Positions 1 to 8,053 are shown, numbered from the stretch's first letter. The stretch is 34,004 nucleotides of DNA from Candidatus Berkelbacteria bacterium (GCA_030650195.1 JAUSEP010000037.1:1-34004), one strand, 5' to 3'. Numbers and translations: made by a program. The notes: generated by a model from the letters alone, not told the origin.

Positions 1-186
1 GCGAAAATTTTAGTTGGTATCGGAGGAACCTTTGATATGTTGGCTGGTATAACCCCACGAGCTCCGAGAATTTTTCGATCCATGCATTTAGAATGGCTCT
101 GGAGATTGATCCTGCAGCCAAGTCGTCTTCGTCGCATCTGGAAAGCGCTGGTTATTTTCCCAGTAAAAGCCTTATTTAGTAATTAG
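1..186 (+). CDS. WecG/TagA/CpsF-family glycosyltransferase, C-terminal end (partial)
   Basis: The reading frame is open from the first base and stops at a TAG, giving 61 residues of a C-terminus. It contains VGIGGTFDMLAG, then APRIFRSMHLEWLWRLI and a basic RLRRIWK stretch. This matches the end of the WecG/TagA/CpsF family, where a GVGGxFDxxAG motif is followed by RAPxxxxxxGLEWLxRLxxEPxR. Family members transfer an N-acetyl-mannosamine-type sugar to a lipid-linked intermediate in surface polymer synthesis. The N-terminal part lies outside the window, so substrate and completeness cannot be judged. The gene ends five bases before the -35 box of nusA. Confidence 0.85.
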   Translation, partial: AKILVGIGGTFDMLAGITPRAPRIFRSMHLEWLWRLILQPSRLRRIWKALVIFPVKALFSN

Positions 187-190
187 ACAC

Positions 191-219
191 TTGCCAAACA
201 GGCCACTCATTGCTACAAT
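191..219 (+). promoter_or_regulatory. nusA promoter
   Basis: TTGCCA, a 17-base spacer and TACAAT form a good sigma70-type promoter. Transcription would start near 226, leaving a leader of about 50 bases before nusA. Confidence 0.7.
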
Positions 220-227
220 AACAGCAT

Positions 228-251
228 CCAGGTTAGATCCTGGCTATTTTT
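228..251 (+). terminator. Hairpin plus U-run in the nusA leader (possible attenuator)
   Basis: CCAGG and CCTGG flank a 6-base loop and are followed within three bases by TTTTT. The stem is only 5 bp, so a full terminator is doubtful. It sits at the very 5' end of the predicted nusA transcript and upstream of the Shine-Dalgarno site, where an attenuator could act. Confidence 0.35.
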
Positions 252-275
252 AAAAAGTAAGGAGAGTATAGAAAT

Positions 276-1493
276 ATGGCAATCTCACCATTTGCGGCCG
301 CAATAAATCAGCTTGCTGACGAACGCGGACTACCAAAAGACATTATTATTGACACCATCGAAGCAGCTGTCGCTGCCGCTTACCGTAAAGATTACGGTCA
401 GCAGGATGAAGATATTAAAGCCAAACTCGATGAAGAATCTGGTGTTTTTCATGTTAAACAATGCTTTGAAGTTGTAGAGGAGCCAGAAAACATTCACGCT
501 CAACTAACAGTTGATCAAGCTCAAGAGATGAAAAAAGGTTCTAAGATCGGAGATATTATAGAAATAGAGCTTGAACCTCATGAAGATTTTGGTCGTATTG
601 CTGCTATGACCGCAAAACAAGTTATCTCTCAGAGACTACGGGAAGCAGAAAAAGAAATTCTTTATGCAGAATACAAAGAAAAACAAGGTCAGCTAATTAA
701 CGGTTATGTCCAGCAAGTTGAGGGACCAAACGTTATCCTTAATATTGGGAAACTTAACGGTTTGATGATTGCATCGGACCAGATTCCAAACCAGAATTAC
801 TACCCAGGTCAACGTCTGAAAGTTTTGGTTTACACTGTTGAGGAAACACCACGTGGACCACGCGTTTTAGTAACTCGTTCTAGTGCCGACTTTATTACCA
901 AGCTCTTTGAGCTAGAAGTTCCGGAGATTGCTAGCGCTGCTGTCGAAGTTAAGGCTATTGCTCGAGAAGCTGGCGTTAGAACCAAAATGGCTGTGGTTTC
1001 TAACCAACCCGGTCTTGATCCAGTAGGTTCTTGTGTTGGTCAGAGAGGAACCCGTGTTCAAGCAGTTCTATCAGAAATCGGTGAAGAAAAGATAGATATT
1101 ATTCTCTGGAACGATTCAATTGAACAGCTAATTACCAATGCTCTTTCACCGGCTAAAATTGACAAAATTACATTACGAAAGAAAGCTCAGAGCGCTTCCG
1201 TTAATGTACCAATTGATCAGCTTTCGTTAGCTATTGGTAAGAATGGCCAGAACGTCCGCTTGGCTAGCAAACTCACTAATTGGGAGATAGATATCGTTAA
1301 AGAAGGTGAAGAAGCCAGACACCGCCCTGAAGTTGAGGCCAAGGAAACTACAGAACCAACCGAAGAAGCGGCATCTCCTGCTGAAGAAACACCAACTGCT
1401 CCCAAACCAGACACTACGACCAAGAAACCTGCTAAAGCTAAACCTACTAAGAAAACGGCAGTTAAAAAAACCGCTAAGAAGACCGGCAAGTAG
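276..1493 (+). CDS. nusA: Transcription elongation/termination factor NusA
   Basis: NusA binds RNA polymerase and nascent RNA and controls pausing, termination and antitermination. The 405-aa product has the usual order: an N-terminal polymerase-binding domain (about residues 1-130, including LPKDIIIDTIEAAVAAAYRKDYG), an S1 domain (about 135-200, GYVQQVEGPNVILNIG), then two KH domains with the KH1 motif DPVGSCVGQRGTRVQAV and the KH2 motif LAIGKNGQNVRLAS. The last 55 or so residues are a low-complexity tail, first Glu/Thr/Pro-rich and then Lys/Ala/Thr-rich ending KKTAKKTGK; the acidic repeats found in proteobacterial NusA are absent. The start is supported by AAGGAGA 10 bases upstream. No rimP, infB or rbfA follows, which differs from the classic operon. 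Identification is firm. Confidence 0.97.
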   Translation: MAISPFAAAINQLADERGLPKDIIIDTIEAAVAAAYRKDYGQQDEDIKAKLDEESGVFHVKQCFEVVEEPENIHAQLTVDQAQEMKKGSKIGDIIEIELEPHEDFGRIAAMTAKQVISQRLREAEKEILYAEYKEKQGQLINGYVQQVEGPNVILNIGKLNGLMIASDQIPNQNYYPGQRLKVLVYTVEETPRGPRVLVTRSSADFITKLFELEVPEIASAAVEVKAIAREAGVRTKMAVVSNQPGLDPVGSCVGQRGTRVQAVLSEIGEEKIDIILWNDSIEQLITNALSPAKIDKITLRKKAQSASVNVPIDQLSLAIGKNGQNVRLASKLTNWEIDIVKEGEEARHRPEVEAKETTEPTEEAASPAEETPTAPKPDTTTKKPAKAKPTKKTAVKKTAKKTGK

Positions 1494-1544
1494 ACCTCTA
1501 CTTGAGGTATTTGGTAGTTCTACTCTTTCGATAACAAGAGTCTC

Positions 1545-1553
1545 TGGTACAAT
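1545..1553 (+). promoter_or_regulatory. Extended -10 promoter of clpC (leaderless)
   Basis: TGGTACAAT is an extended -10 element whose last base is 6 nt before the clpC ATG. The expected transcription start coincides with the start codon. No clear Shine-Dalgarno site precedes the gene. Confidence 0.65.
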
Positions 1554-1559
1554 ACTCCA

Positions 1560-4058
1560 ATGCAAGAAGATTACGATAATCTAAAAAACCGTCTGAGCGA
1601 GACAGCTCAAAAAATTGTTTTAGATTGCGAGCAGATTGCTCGAGCGATGGATACTGGGATAGACACCCAGCATTTATTGGTTTCTCTTGCTTCTAACCAA
1701 GGTACTATTTCCTATGAGATTTTGCGTGAATTAATGGTTACGCCTCAGAGGGTTGTTTACTTACTACAGAATCCAGATTTCAAACTTAAGATTTCTGAAA
1801 CAATTTCCGCAGACTTCAAACGAGTTCTAAAAACTGCCACTCAGAGAGCTGTTGCCTACCAAACCCCTACGGTAGATTCCGAACATTTGCTTTTAGCATT
1901 GGCTACCAATAAAGAAACTAATGCCTACAAAATTCTTACGGGTCTGGCTGTTGAACCAAAGATGCTTAAAGATCAGCTAGAAGGACATTTTGGTCAAGTG
2001 AATGAATCAATAAATAATCTACCAGAAGCTCACGAAGAGATGGCCGAAGAGGGAGAGGGGCAGTTTGCTCAATTTACCCAAGCACCACCTCGAGCTCCAA
2101 ACCGAGCAAAATCTGCCATAGATTATTTTACTAACGATTTAACAAAAGAGGCTAAGGCCGGAAAACTTGACCCAGTTATAGGACGAGAGAAAGAGATTCA
2201 ACGTATGAGTCAGATATTGGTACGGAGAGGCAAGAACAATCCTGTTTTGACCGGTGAGCCAGGAGTAGGGAAGACAGCGATCGTTGAAGGTTTGGCTTCC
2301 CGGATTGTTGCTGGCGACGTACCACGTCAGCTCTCGGACAAACGAGTTGTGAGTTTAGATTTAGCACTTTTAATTTCAGGTACGACTTACAGGGGTCAGT
2401 TTGAAGAAAGAGCTAAAAAGTTAATTGATGAAATCCTTAAAGCGGGAAATATTATTTTGTTTATTGATGAGTTACACACCATTGTTGGCGCAGGAGCCGC
2501 CGAAGGATCAGTTGACCTAAGCCATATCCTTAAGCCCGTTCTTTCTAAGGGACAACTACGGTTAATTGGAGCTACCACTAACGACGAATACCGCAAACAT
2601 ATCGAAAGAGACCCTGCTTTAGAGCGCCGATTACAAAGAGTTAATGTTGAAGAACCTTCGTCAGAGGAAGCCGTTAAAATTTTGCATGGATTAAAGAAGA
2701 CTTACGAAAAACATCATAACGTCACAATCGATGAGGATGCGGTTATTGCCGCAGTAGATCTTTCAAAGCGCTACATAAGCGATCGGTTCCTACCAGACAA
2801 AGCTATTGATTTAATCGATGAAGCTGCAGCCGCAACTCAACTGGAAGAACAACAGATAAAGATATCTACTAAGTTAACTGAACTTGAGAAGAAACGCCAA
2901 GAAGCTCATCAGGAGCATACTAAAGCCGCCGATGTTTATGATTACGAAAAGGCTGCCAGCTGGAGGGTGCTTGAGTACCGTTACCTAGATGAGATCGAAA
3001 AACTAAAACTTAAACTTCCTAAGCGTACTGTTAATCGTGTTATTACAAGGGAAGATATAGCGAAGATCGTTTCAATGTGGACTGGTGTACCCGTAACGGC
3101 CTTAGCTAAGACCGAGCAGGTACGACTGGTAAACCTGGAAAAAGTTCTAAAGAAACATATCGTCGGGCAGGACGAGGCCGTTGGTGCTATCTCCGGAGCC
3201 ATACGTCGCTCAACAGTTGGTGTGGCTGACCCAAACAGACCGCTCGGATCTTTTATTTTCCTTGGGCCAACAGGAGTAGGAAAGACTGAGTTAGCTCGAG
3301 TGTTAGCCCGGGAAGTTTTCGGTCGAGACGAAGCTTTAATAAAAGTAGATATGAGTGAATTTATGGAGCGCCACAACGTTTCTCGTTTAGTGGGAGCGCC
3401 TCCTGGATACGTTGGTTACGAGGAAGCAGGTAAACTCACAGAGACTGTTCGTCGTCAGCCTTACTCCGTTGTTTTGCTTGATGAAATAGAGAAAGCTCAT
3501 CCCGATGTCTTTAATATGTTGTTGCAGATTATGGAAGACGGTCAGCTAACTGACGCCAAGGGGAGAGTAATAAACTTTCGAAATACAATTTTAATCATGA
3601 CTTCTAATATTGGGTTGGCGGAGATGAACCGACAGCAAGCGATTGGTTTCAAGGTTAAAGATGCAACACTTGCTGAGAACCGCTACGAGGAAATTAAAAC
3701 TCAAGTTCTCGCCCAACTTAAAGATAACTTCCGACCTGAGTTTATAAACCGTTTGGATAAAGCGATTGTTTTTAAACCACTTGGTAAAGAAGAGGTTAAA
3801 CAGATTGCTGGGCTACAGATCGAAAGGTTAATAAAACGCTTAGTACCAGAAGGAATTGAGATCCAGATTGATGAATCTGCTCAAGATTTCTTAGCAGAAA
3901 AAGGCTTTGACCCAGAATTTGGTGCCAGACCAGTTCGAAGAGTGATTACGGAATACATCGAAGATCCGCTCTCAGAACTGCTATTGACGGGTAAGCTGAG
4001 CAAGAAAGCCCCGATACGAGTTCTGCGCAAAGGCGAAAAACTGGCATTGGTTAAATAA
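1560..4058 (+). CDS. clpC: ClpC-type AAA+ unfoldase, partner of ClpP
   Basis: This is a Hsp100/Clp chaperone with two AAA+ rings that unfolds proteins for degradation. In the 832 residues I see two N-terminal Clp repeats (about 1-150), a first AAA+ module with Walker [14 protein letters not shown] and Walker B ILFIDELH, a middle region with a UVR-like helical stretch ([20 protein letters not shown]), and a second AAA+ module with Walker [15 protein letters not shown] and Walker [14 protein letters not shown], closed by the D2-small domain ([14 protein letters not shown]). The UVR-like linker and the lack of a long ClpB coiled-coil middle domain favour ClpC over ClpB or ClpA. The promoter predicts a leaderless transcript. 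No ctsR or mcsAB is nearby. Confidence 0.93.
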   Translation: MQEDYDNLKNRLSETAQKIVLDCEQIARAMDTGIDTQHLLVSLASNQGTISYEILRELMVTPQRVVYLLQNPDFKLKISETISADFKRVLKTATQRAVAYQTPTVDSEHLLLALATNKETNAYKILTGLAVEPKMLKDQLEGHFGQVNESINNLPEAHEEMAEEGEGQFAQFTQAPPRAPNRAKSAIDYFTNDLTKEAKAGKLDPVIGREKEIQRMSQILVRRGKNNPVLTGEPGVGKTAIVEGLASRIVAGDVPRQLSDKRVVSLDLALLISGTTYRGQFEERAKKLIDEILKAGNIILFIDELHTIVGAGAAEGSVDLSHILKPVLSKGQLRLIGATTNDEYRKHIERDPALERRLQRVNVEEPSSEEAVKILHGLKKTYEKHHNVTIDEDAVIAAVDLSKRYISDRFLPDKAIDLIDEAAAATQLEEQQIKISTKLTELEKKRQEAHQEHTKAADVYDYEKAASWRVLEYRYLDEIEKLKLKLPKRTVNRVITREDIAKIVSMWTGVPVTALAKTEQVRLVNLEKVLKKHIVGQDEAVGAISGAIRRSTVGVADPNRPLGSFIFLGPTGVGKTELARVLAREVFGRDEALIKVDMSEFMERHNVSRLVGAPPGYVGYEEAGKLTETVRRQPYSVVLLDEIEKAHPDVFNMLLQIMEDGQLTDAKGRVINFRNTILIMTSNIGLAEMNRQQAIGFKVKDATLAENRYEEIKTQVLAQLKDNFRPEFINRLDKAIVFKPLGKEEVKQIAGLQIERLIKRLVPEGIEIQIDESAQDFLAEKGFDPEFGARPVRRVITEYIEDPLSELLLTGKLSKKAPIRVLRKGEKLALVK

Positions 4059-4076
4059 TTTTTAGACCGTTTAGGG

Positions 4077-4105
4077 TTGACTCTCAACCCGCTTTGTGGT
4101 ATGGT
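4077..4105 (+). promoter_or_regulatory. Promoter of the 126-aa membrane protein gene
   Basis: TTGACT, a 17-base spacer and TATGGT, preceded by TGG (extended -10). Transcription should start near 4112, just before the AGGAGG ribosome binding site. Confidence 0.75.
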
Positions 4106-4134
4106 TTGGGCACTAAATAGGAGGTTTAGAGTAC

Positions 4135-4515
4135 ATGGACAAGGATACGTTAATTATCTTCAAGTGGTTCTTCGGACTGCTTGGGCTTGCCTTGGTTGCT
4201 TTTGGAGCATACGTTCGTTGGTTTACCTACAATCCGCTCTTCCCCGAGCGATTGACGGAACAACGTTCATGGGCCGAAAGTAGCTCGTTTGTTTCTTTCG
4301 GGCTCGCATTATTTGCCTTCGTCTCGATGTATCTTGCTCGCGGTTGGGCTAAAGAAATCGAGACCCGAAAGGCTCTGAATGCCTATCTGAGAATTGGGTC
4401 AAAAGTGGAGACCCTCTCGACTCCTAACCAGGTTAAGGTTGCGAAGTTTCTCACTCGCTACCACGAAGGGCTCGAAGAGGCCGCAGAAAGCGGCCGCCGA
4501 GCTAGCCGTACCTGA
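4135..4515 (+). CDS. Small two-helix membrane protein, unknown function
   Basis: I do not recognise this 126-aa protein. It has two hydrophobic segments, IIFKWFFGLLGLALVAFGAYV near the N-terminus and FVSFGLALFAFVSMYLA around residues 52-68, followed by a charged C-terminal half (about 70-126) that is probably cytoplasmic and helical. The start is set by AGGAGG ten bases upstream and by a strong promoter. The gene stands alone with its own promoter and a strong terminator. Its codon use (CTCGCGG, GAGACCCGA) looks richer in GC than clpC. It belongs to the set of self-contained accessory genes scattered through the window. Confidence 0.75.
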   Translation: MDKDTLIIFKWFFGLLGLALVAFGAYVRWFTYNPLFPERLTEQRSWAESSSFVSFGLALFAFVSMYLARGWAKEIETRKALNAYLRIGSKVETLSTPNQVKVAKFLTRYHEGLEEAAESGRRASRT

Positions 4516-4526
4516 CGACGTTCAAA

Positions 4527-4557
4527 CCCCCACACTTGCATGCAGGTGTGGGGGTTT
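4527..4557. terminator. Bidirectional rho-independent terminator
   Basis: CCCCCACAC and GTGTGGGGG form a perfect 9-bp stem around a 10-base loop, followed by TTT on the plus strand and by an equivalent T-run on the minus strand. It separates two convergent genes. Confidence 0.85.
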
Positions 4558-4575
4558 CTGTAAGGGCTAAGGCGG

Positions 4576-4893
4576 TTAAGCCTTGATTTGCAAGGTGAGA
4601 ACGGCGTAGCCGACGATGCCAGCGAAGCAGTCCGTACCCTTGCAGAAACGGTTTTCCGTATCGCGCCGGATCCGCAACGCAAGATCCTCGACGAGCCGAG
4701 TGGCCTCATCTTGGCTGATCTTCAACTTCTTAGCAAGGCATTCAAGGAGCTGTTGTCGCAACACGTAATCGATGTGGCTTAGATCCTTCGCATCAAATCG
4801 GTCCGCCAGAGTCTGCATGATCAGCACATCGTTGTCGATCACTCCGAGCGACCTCACGGTAGCCGTTGACGATTGTGGTAAAGGTGCGATCAT
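4576..4893 (-). CDS. Hypothetical protein, 105 aa
   Basis: Not recognised. The ORF track starts it at 5001, but the ATG at 4893 (MIAPLPQ...) is preceded by a clear GGAGGA ribosome binding site, and a -10/-35 pair lies just upstream, inside the longer ORF. The trimmed product is 105 aa. It is mostly helical and charged in the middle (LADRFDAKDLSHIDYVLRQQ, LKISQDEATRLVEDLALRI), and its tail has two cysteines (FCKGTDCF) followed by a short hydrophobic stretch (AGIVGYAVLTLQI). The gene is monocistronic and convergent with the membrane protein gene before it. Confidence 0.65.
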   Translation of the reverse strand: MIAPLPQSSTATVRSLGVIDNDVLIMQTLADRFDAKDLSHIDYVLRQQLLECLAKKLKISQDEATRLVEDLALRIRRDTENRFCKGTDCFAGIVGYAVLTLQIKA

Positions 4894-4915
4894 AGATCTT
4901 TCCTCCGATGCGACA

Positions 4916-4943
4916 ATCTTACGCCAATTCAACTCTTGTACAA
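4916..4943 (-). promoter_or_regulatory. Promoter of the 105-aa hypothetical gene
   Basis: On the minus strand: TTGTAC, a 16-base spacer and TAAGAT, placing the start of transcription about ten bases before the GGAGGA site of the gene starting at 4893. Confidence 0.55.
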
Positions 4944-5034
4944 TACTTATTACTTTTATTTTCGGTGCTCCTACCCGGCCGGTGACTGTTCGGTTATCCA
5001 CCCGCCTACGTTTAAATTACGGCAGGGTATACAC

Positions 5035-5092
5035 CTACGCTACTATTGAAGCACAAGGCTTTTGATTTTACAGTTCCGTAGCTTCAGCGTAG
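5035..5092. repeat. Interrupted inverted repeat in intergenic DNA
   Basis: CTACGC-tactat-TGAAGC on the left is complementary to GCTTCAGCGTAG on the right, with a 6-base bulge in the left arm and a 28-base centre. It lies between two minus-strand genes in a stretch (4944-5187) where I see no ORF with a start site. It could be part of a small RNA or an unrelated remnant. Confidence 0.4.
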
Positions 5093-5134
5093 GACTGTCC
5101 TCTTTTCCCCAATAACATCCCCAACAAAAACCAA

Positions 5135-5167
5135 ACAGAGAAACAGCCACCTCGCAGTCGAGGTGGC
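5135..5167 (-). terminator. Rho-independent terminator of the single-HTH LuxR gene
   Basis: On the minus strand GCCACCTCG and CGAGGTGGC form a perfect 9-bp stem with a 4-base loop, followed by TGTTTCTCTGTTT. Confidence 0.85.
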
Positions 5168-5187
5168 CATTCGTGATGTTGCGTCCG

Positions 5188-5541
5188 CTACCCGCAAAGA
5201 ACAAGTCCCTGGGCAGGCACTGTCTCGCGCCGTGTGGCGAAGGGTGTCTCGTAGGGTATCAGCCCCAACCGCATTGCCGCTCTGTAGGCTTGCACCCGAT
5301 TGTTGACCTGGAGTTTGTCGAAGATGTTCGCTAGATGAAAATCGATCGTTCGCTTCGACACGAACAACACGTCAGCGGCTTCCTTGCTGCAGTGGCCCTC
5401 GGCGATGAGGCTCAAAACCTCAATTTCCCTCTTTGAAAGTCGGACGCCACGCCCTGTGATATCGCTTCTCCTCTCTCTAGAGGTTGAGAGTGGAATCTCC
5501 AAGGGCGGATACGTACTTGCGGTACTTTTCGTAGAACTCAT
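5188..5541 (-). CDS. LuxR/GerE-type HTH DNA-binding protein, 117 aa
   Basis: A small putative transcription regulator made of a disordered Ser/Thr-rich N-terminus (about 1-32) and one LuxR C-terminal HTH (about 33-95): LSKREIEVLSLIAEGHCSKEAADVLFVSKRTIDFHLANIFDKLQVNNR. There is no receiver or autoinducer-binding domain, so how it senses a signal is not visible. GGAGG lies 11 bases before the ATG, a long spacing; a three-codon ORF (ATGGTTAAATGA) fills the gap and overlaps the start as ATGA. The gene has its own TTGACG promoter and its own terminator. It resembles the neighbouring two-HTH protein, especially in KRT(I/V)D and the tail AxRLGLIP. Confidence 0.85.
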   Translation of the reverse strand: MSSTKSTASTYPPLEIPLSTSRERRSDITGRGVRLSKREIEVLSLIAEGHCSKEAADVLFVSKRTIDFHLANIFDKLQVNNRVQAYRAAMRLGLIPYETPFATRRETVPAQGLVLCG

Positions 5542-5600
5542 TTAACCATTATCCTCCGTGTGTCTGCGCCCATAGGCTTAAAAGTCCATGGGGAATATCC

Positions 5601-5629
5601 ATCTTAGCCAAGAGTAAGCGATTCGTCAA
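5601..5629 (-). promoter_or_regulatory. Promoter of the single-HTH LuxR gene
   Basis: On the minus strand: TTGACG, a 17-base spacer and TAAGAT. The -35 sequence TTGACG is also used by the neighbouring double-HTH gene. Confidence 0.7.
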
Positions 5630-5639
5630 TCAGCAAACA

Positions 5640-5674
5640 TAAAAAGAACCCGGGTCGCCTGTTGACGTCCGGGT
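5640..5674 (-). terminator. Rho-independent terminator of the double-HTH gene
   Basis: On the minus strand ACCCGG pairs with CCGGGT, with an inner GTC/GAC pairing, and is followed by TCTTTTT. Confidence 0.7.
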
Positions 5675-5693
5675 AATTTGATTGCCGAGAGTG

Positions 5694-6188
5694 CTACTCG
5701 GCATGAACTTTTTGTGTGAGCGAGTCACCCGGGATAAGACCGAGTCGGATTGCAGTACGGACAGCTTGGATACGGTTCATCGTCTGAAGCTTGTCGTTAA
5801 TGCTGCCCAGGTGGAAGCTCACGGTGCCGTCTTTGACCCCAAATACCTCTGCCACCTGCTTGTTCCCAAGCCCACGAGCTACAAGTTTAAGGACTTCTTT
5901 CTCGCGTTTCGTTAAGCGCGGTTCGCGAGAACCGGCAAGGTAGTCAGTCCTCTCCGGCAACACGATTATTCCAAGGCTAATAGCCTTGTTACACGCGTCG
6001 AGCCTACCATGAGCGCCCAACTTGACATAGGTGGCATTGGCGTAGCTGTCCACTGTCCGCTTACTTATGAACAGTATGTCTGCCACCTCCGTTGACGAAC
6101 GACCCTGCCAAAACAGTGTGATAACTGCGATCTCTCGTTCTGTCAGCCGTTTCCCGAAAACTGGGAGATGCTTTTTATGCTTCCTCAC
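5694..6188 (-). CDS. Tandem double LuxR/GerE HTH protein, 164 aa
   Basis: Two complete LuxR-type HTH domains are joined in one chain without any sensor domain. The first (about residues 14-75) has LTEREIAVITLFWQGRSSTEVADILFISKRTVDSY; the second (about 91-152) has LTKREKEVLKLVARGLGNKQVAEVFGVKDGTVSFHL. LuxR HTHs normally bind DNA as dimers, so one chain could act as a covalent pseudo-dimer; that is inference. The start is a GTG, eight bases after GGAGG, with the promoter just upstream. The second domain is closest to the single-HTH neighbour (NRxQAxRxAxRLGLIP), which suggests duplication. The gene is divergent from the dinB operon. Confidence 0.85.
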   Translation of the reverse strand: MRKHKKHLPVFGKRLTEREIAVITLFWQGRSSTEVADILFISKRTVDSYANATYVKLGAHGRLDACNKAISLGIIVLPERTDYLAGSREPRLTKREKEVLKLVARGLGNKQVAEVFGVKDGTVSFHLGSINDKLQTMNRIQAVRTAIRLGLIPGDSLTQKVHAE

Positions 6189-6241
6189 CTTGTTGTCCTC
6201 CGTTTGTGCGAATTCGATCCTGCCTGAAGATCGTTAAGCGC

Positions 6242-6270
6242 ATAGTAATCCTTTTGGCCATTCTCGTCAA
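6242..6270 (-). promoter_or_regulatory. Promoter of the double-HTH gene
   Basis: On the minus strand: TTGACG, a 17-base spacer and TACTAT. It is divergent from the dinB promoter, with about 22 bases between the two -35 boxes. Confidence 0.7.
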
Positions 6271-6292
6271 CCATATCGTATGGTGACTTCTA

Positions 6293-6322
6293 TTGACTTG
6301 TTCGGTTTTTGTTCGCTATTGT
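6293..6322 (+). promoter_or_regulatory. dinB operon promoter with LexA-box candidate
   Basis: TTGACT, an 18-base spacer and TATTGT. The spacer holds GTTC-GGTTTTT-GTTC at 6300-6314, a direct repeat of GTTC with seven bases between. The same design, with nearly identical sequence (GTTCGGTnTTTGTTCGCTAT), lies in the lexA promoter. A protein bound here would block polymerase. The -10 box ends seven bases before the ATG at 6330. Confidence 0.8.
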
Positions 6323-6329
6323 AAAAGCA

Positions 6330-6593
6330 ATGGGGGAAGTACGAGAGCTCAAGGAAGAAGTGGGGGAACGGGTTAAGGTTTTAGCTAGCTTTGCTGGTTT
6401 TAAAATTACAATTCATTTCTTTAGTTGGCGAGGCCGAACCTACAAGGTAGATTCCATGAATCTGTTCCACATCGAAAAAGACGCCGAGCATCAAATCTAT
6501 AATTTTGCCGTTAGTGCTCTTGGTAATACTTACCAGCTAACCTTTGACCCCGTTACGCTCGAGTGGCAATTAAAAGACGTCTTAGCCTTATGA
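6330..6593 (+). CDS. Small DUF6504-like protein upstream of dinB
   Basis: An 87-aa protein. The ORF track starts it at a TTG (6309) inside the promoter; the ATG at 6330 is the natural start and predicts a leaderless mRNA. The core FFSWRGRTYKVDS, followed by YNFAVSALGNTYQLTFDPVTLEWQLKDV, resembles the DUF6504 pattern (F.WRGR.Y.V ... Y.....G.vYel..d..t..W.L..V) that I know from proteins linked to Y-family polymerases such as ImuB. The similarity is judged by eye and is weak. The stop overlaps the dinB start as ATGA, so the two are translationally coupled and share the LexA-box promoter. A role beside the translesion polymerase is inference. Confidence 0.65.
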   Translation: MGEVRELKEEVGERVKVLASFAGFKITIHFFSWRGRTYKVDSMNLFHIEKDAEHQIYNFAVSALGNTYQLTFDPVTLEWQLKDVLAL

Positions 6594-7849
6594 GAAAGAT
6601 TCTTCATATAGATATGAATTCTTACTTTGCTACTCTTGAGCAGCAAGCCCATCCTAATTTACGTGGCAAACCGATCGGTGTGGCTGGTAAGGGAAAAGGA
6701 GAGCGAACGGTTGTTTGTGGTGCTTCGATAGAAGCAAAAAAGTTTGGTTTAAAATCTGGGATGTCTACTTGGGAGGCTCTACGCCTTTGTCCGCAACTTA
6801 TTATTATCCCTGCGACTTATGACCGTTACAGCTTTACTTCTAAGCGTATTTTTGATCTACTAGAGCGTTTTGGGCCTAAGGTAGATGTTTTTTCGATAGA
6901 TGAAGCTTTTTTAGATTTAGGAACGGATATCTCCTGGGAAGAGGCGGGAAACTTAGGTATTAAGATTAAACAATTAATCCGGACTGAGATAGGGGAGTGG
7001 GTAAGCTCTTCCGTTGGTATCTCCTACGGTCGGGTATTAGCAAAGCTAGCCTCAGAGATGCAAAAACCAGATGGTTTAACAGTTATTAGACCGGAAGACT
7101 TTGCTCGTATTGCCGCAATTATGCCGATAGAAGAATTGTGTGGAATCGGTTTCCGTTTACGACCGCGTTTAAACAGAATGGGCATTAATACTATCGCTGA
7201 GATGGGACGGATGCCAAGAGATATGCTAATAACTGTTTTTGGCTTACATACTGGTTCCTGGTTGCATGATATCGGTAACGGTATAGACAACAATATTTTG
7301 CATTCTTGGCGAGATCTACCTCAGGAAAAATCTATAGGGCATTCTTACACCCTACCGCATAATATAAGTAACCTAAGTGACGTTAAGAAAGTTTTGCTTC
7401 TACTCTCTGAACGAGTTGGTGTTCGGCTACGAGCCAAGCGTTTGGTTGGTAAAACAATTTCAACATATCTTCGTTTTGAAGATGGATCCGGTTGGGGAGA
7501 GCGCCACACCCAAAAAGAGTATCTACTGGACGGTTACCAAATCTACCGAGCCGGAGAACGGCTCTTAAACGGCGCGAGCGTGTTAAAACCAGTTCGACTG
7601 GTAGCAATTACCATTAGTGATCTTGTAAGTCAGTACGAGGCAACTTCACCGTTGTTTGAGGCGACCCAGGCTAACGAAGAACTTGCCTTGGCTGTAGATA
7701 AGATAAACAACCGTTACGGTGAGTGGGCGGTTCACCGGGGCTTAATACATAAAATACGCCAGAGGATATTCAACCTGCCGGACGGCAGGGACAAGCGGAA
7801 ATACGTCCCTGAAATCACCCATATAAATCCATTCACTAAACGAATCTAA
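6590..7849 (+). CDS. dinB: DNA polymerase IV (Y-family translesion polymerase)
   Basis: DinB copies damaged DNA templates with low fidelity. The start is the ATG at 6590, overlapping the preceding stop; the ORF-track start nine codons earlier would overlap the upstream gene further. The 419 residues show the Y-family palm motifs: ILHIDMNSYFATLEQQ with the first metal-binding Asp, YDRYSFTSKRIFDLLERFGPKVDVFSIDEAFLDL with the SIDE catalytic pair, and SVGISYGRVLAKLASEMQKPDG. The thumb helix-hairpin-helix region (ELCGIGFRLRPRLNRMGINTIAEM) and a little-finger domain (about 240-350) follow. No clear beta-clamp peptide (QLxLF) is seen at the C-terminus; the end is basic. Expression is probably SOS-controlled through the shared LexA box. 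Confidence 0.95.
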   Translation: MRKILHIDMNSYFATLEQQAHPNLRGKPIGVAGKGKGERTVVCGASIEAKKFGLKSGMSTWEALRLCPQLIIIPATYDRYSFTSKRIFDLLERFGPKVDVFSIDEAFLDLGTDISWEEAGNLGIKIKQLIRTEIGEWVSSSVGISYGRVLAKLASEMQKPDGLTVIRPEDFARIAAIMPIEELCGIGFRLRPRLNRMGINTIAEMGRMPRDMLITVFGLHTGSWLHDIGNGIDNNILHSWRDLPQEKSIGHSYTLPHNISNLSDVKKVLLLLSERVGVRLRAKRLVGKTISTYLRFEDGSGWGERHTQKEYLLDGYQIYRAGERLLNGASVLKPVRLVAITISDLVSQYEATSPLFEATQANEELALAVDKINNRYGEWAVHRGLIHKIRQRIFNLPDGRDKRKYVPEITHINPFTKRI

Positions 7850-7870
7850 CCACCCCCACCTGCGGGGTGG
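7850..7870 (+). terminator. GC-rich hairpin directly after dinB
   Basis: CCACCCC and GGGGTGG form a 7-bp stem immediately after the dinB stop. No T-run follows, so termination efficiency is uncertain. A second short repeat (CGCACC/GGTGCG) lies about 45 bases further on. Confidence 0.45.
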
Positions 7871-7981
7871 GATATGATTAGGGGTTGTAAAATCTAAACC
7901 CTCGTCCGCACCCCAGGGGTGCGATTATCGTTTAAGTTTGTAATTTTGTCGCCAAAGAGGCAAAAAATGGGGTCGGAATCC

Positions 7982-8010
7982 TTGACTTTCTCGATTATAT
8001 CTGATAAGAT
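7982..8010 (+). promoter_or_regulatory. Promoter of the 145-aa membrane protein gene
   Basis: TTGACT, a 17-base spacer and TAAGAT with an upstream TGA (extended -10). Transcription starts near 8017, leaving a leader of about 37 bases. Confidence 0.75.
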
Positions 8011-8053
8011 TTGTCCATCATCTGGGTGTAATTCCCAGCGCAAGGAGTTAGAA

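Noticed and set aside
1217-1584. ORF-track lines 1217-, 1227- and 1306+ over the nusA tail
   Set aside because: They are reflections of the Lys/Ala/Pro-rich nusA C-terminus in other frames, with low-complexity products and no start signals.
4772-5065. Plus-strand ORF opposite the 105-aa gene
   Set aside because: It runs through the promoter of the better supported minus-strand gene, which has a clear GGAGGA site and -10/-35 pair.
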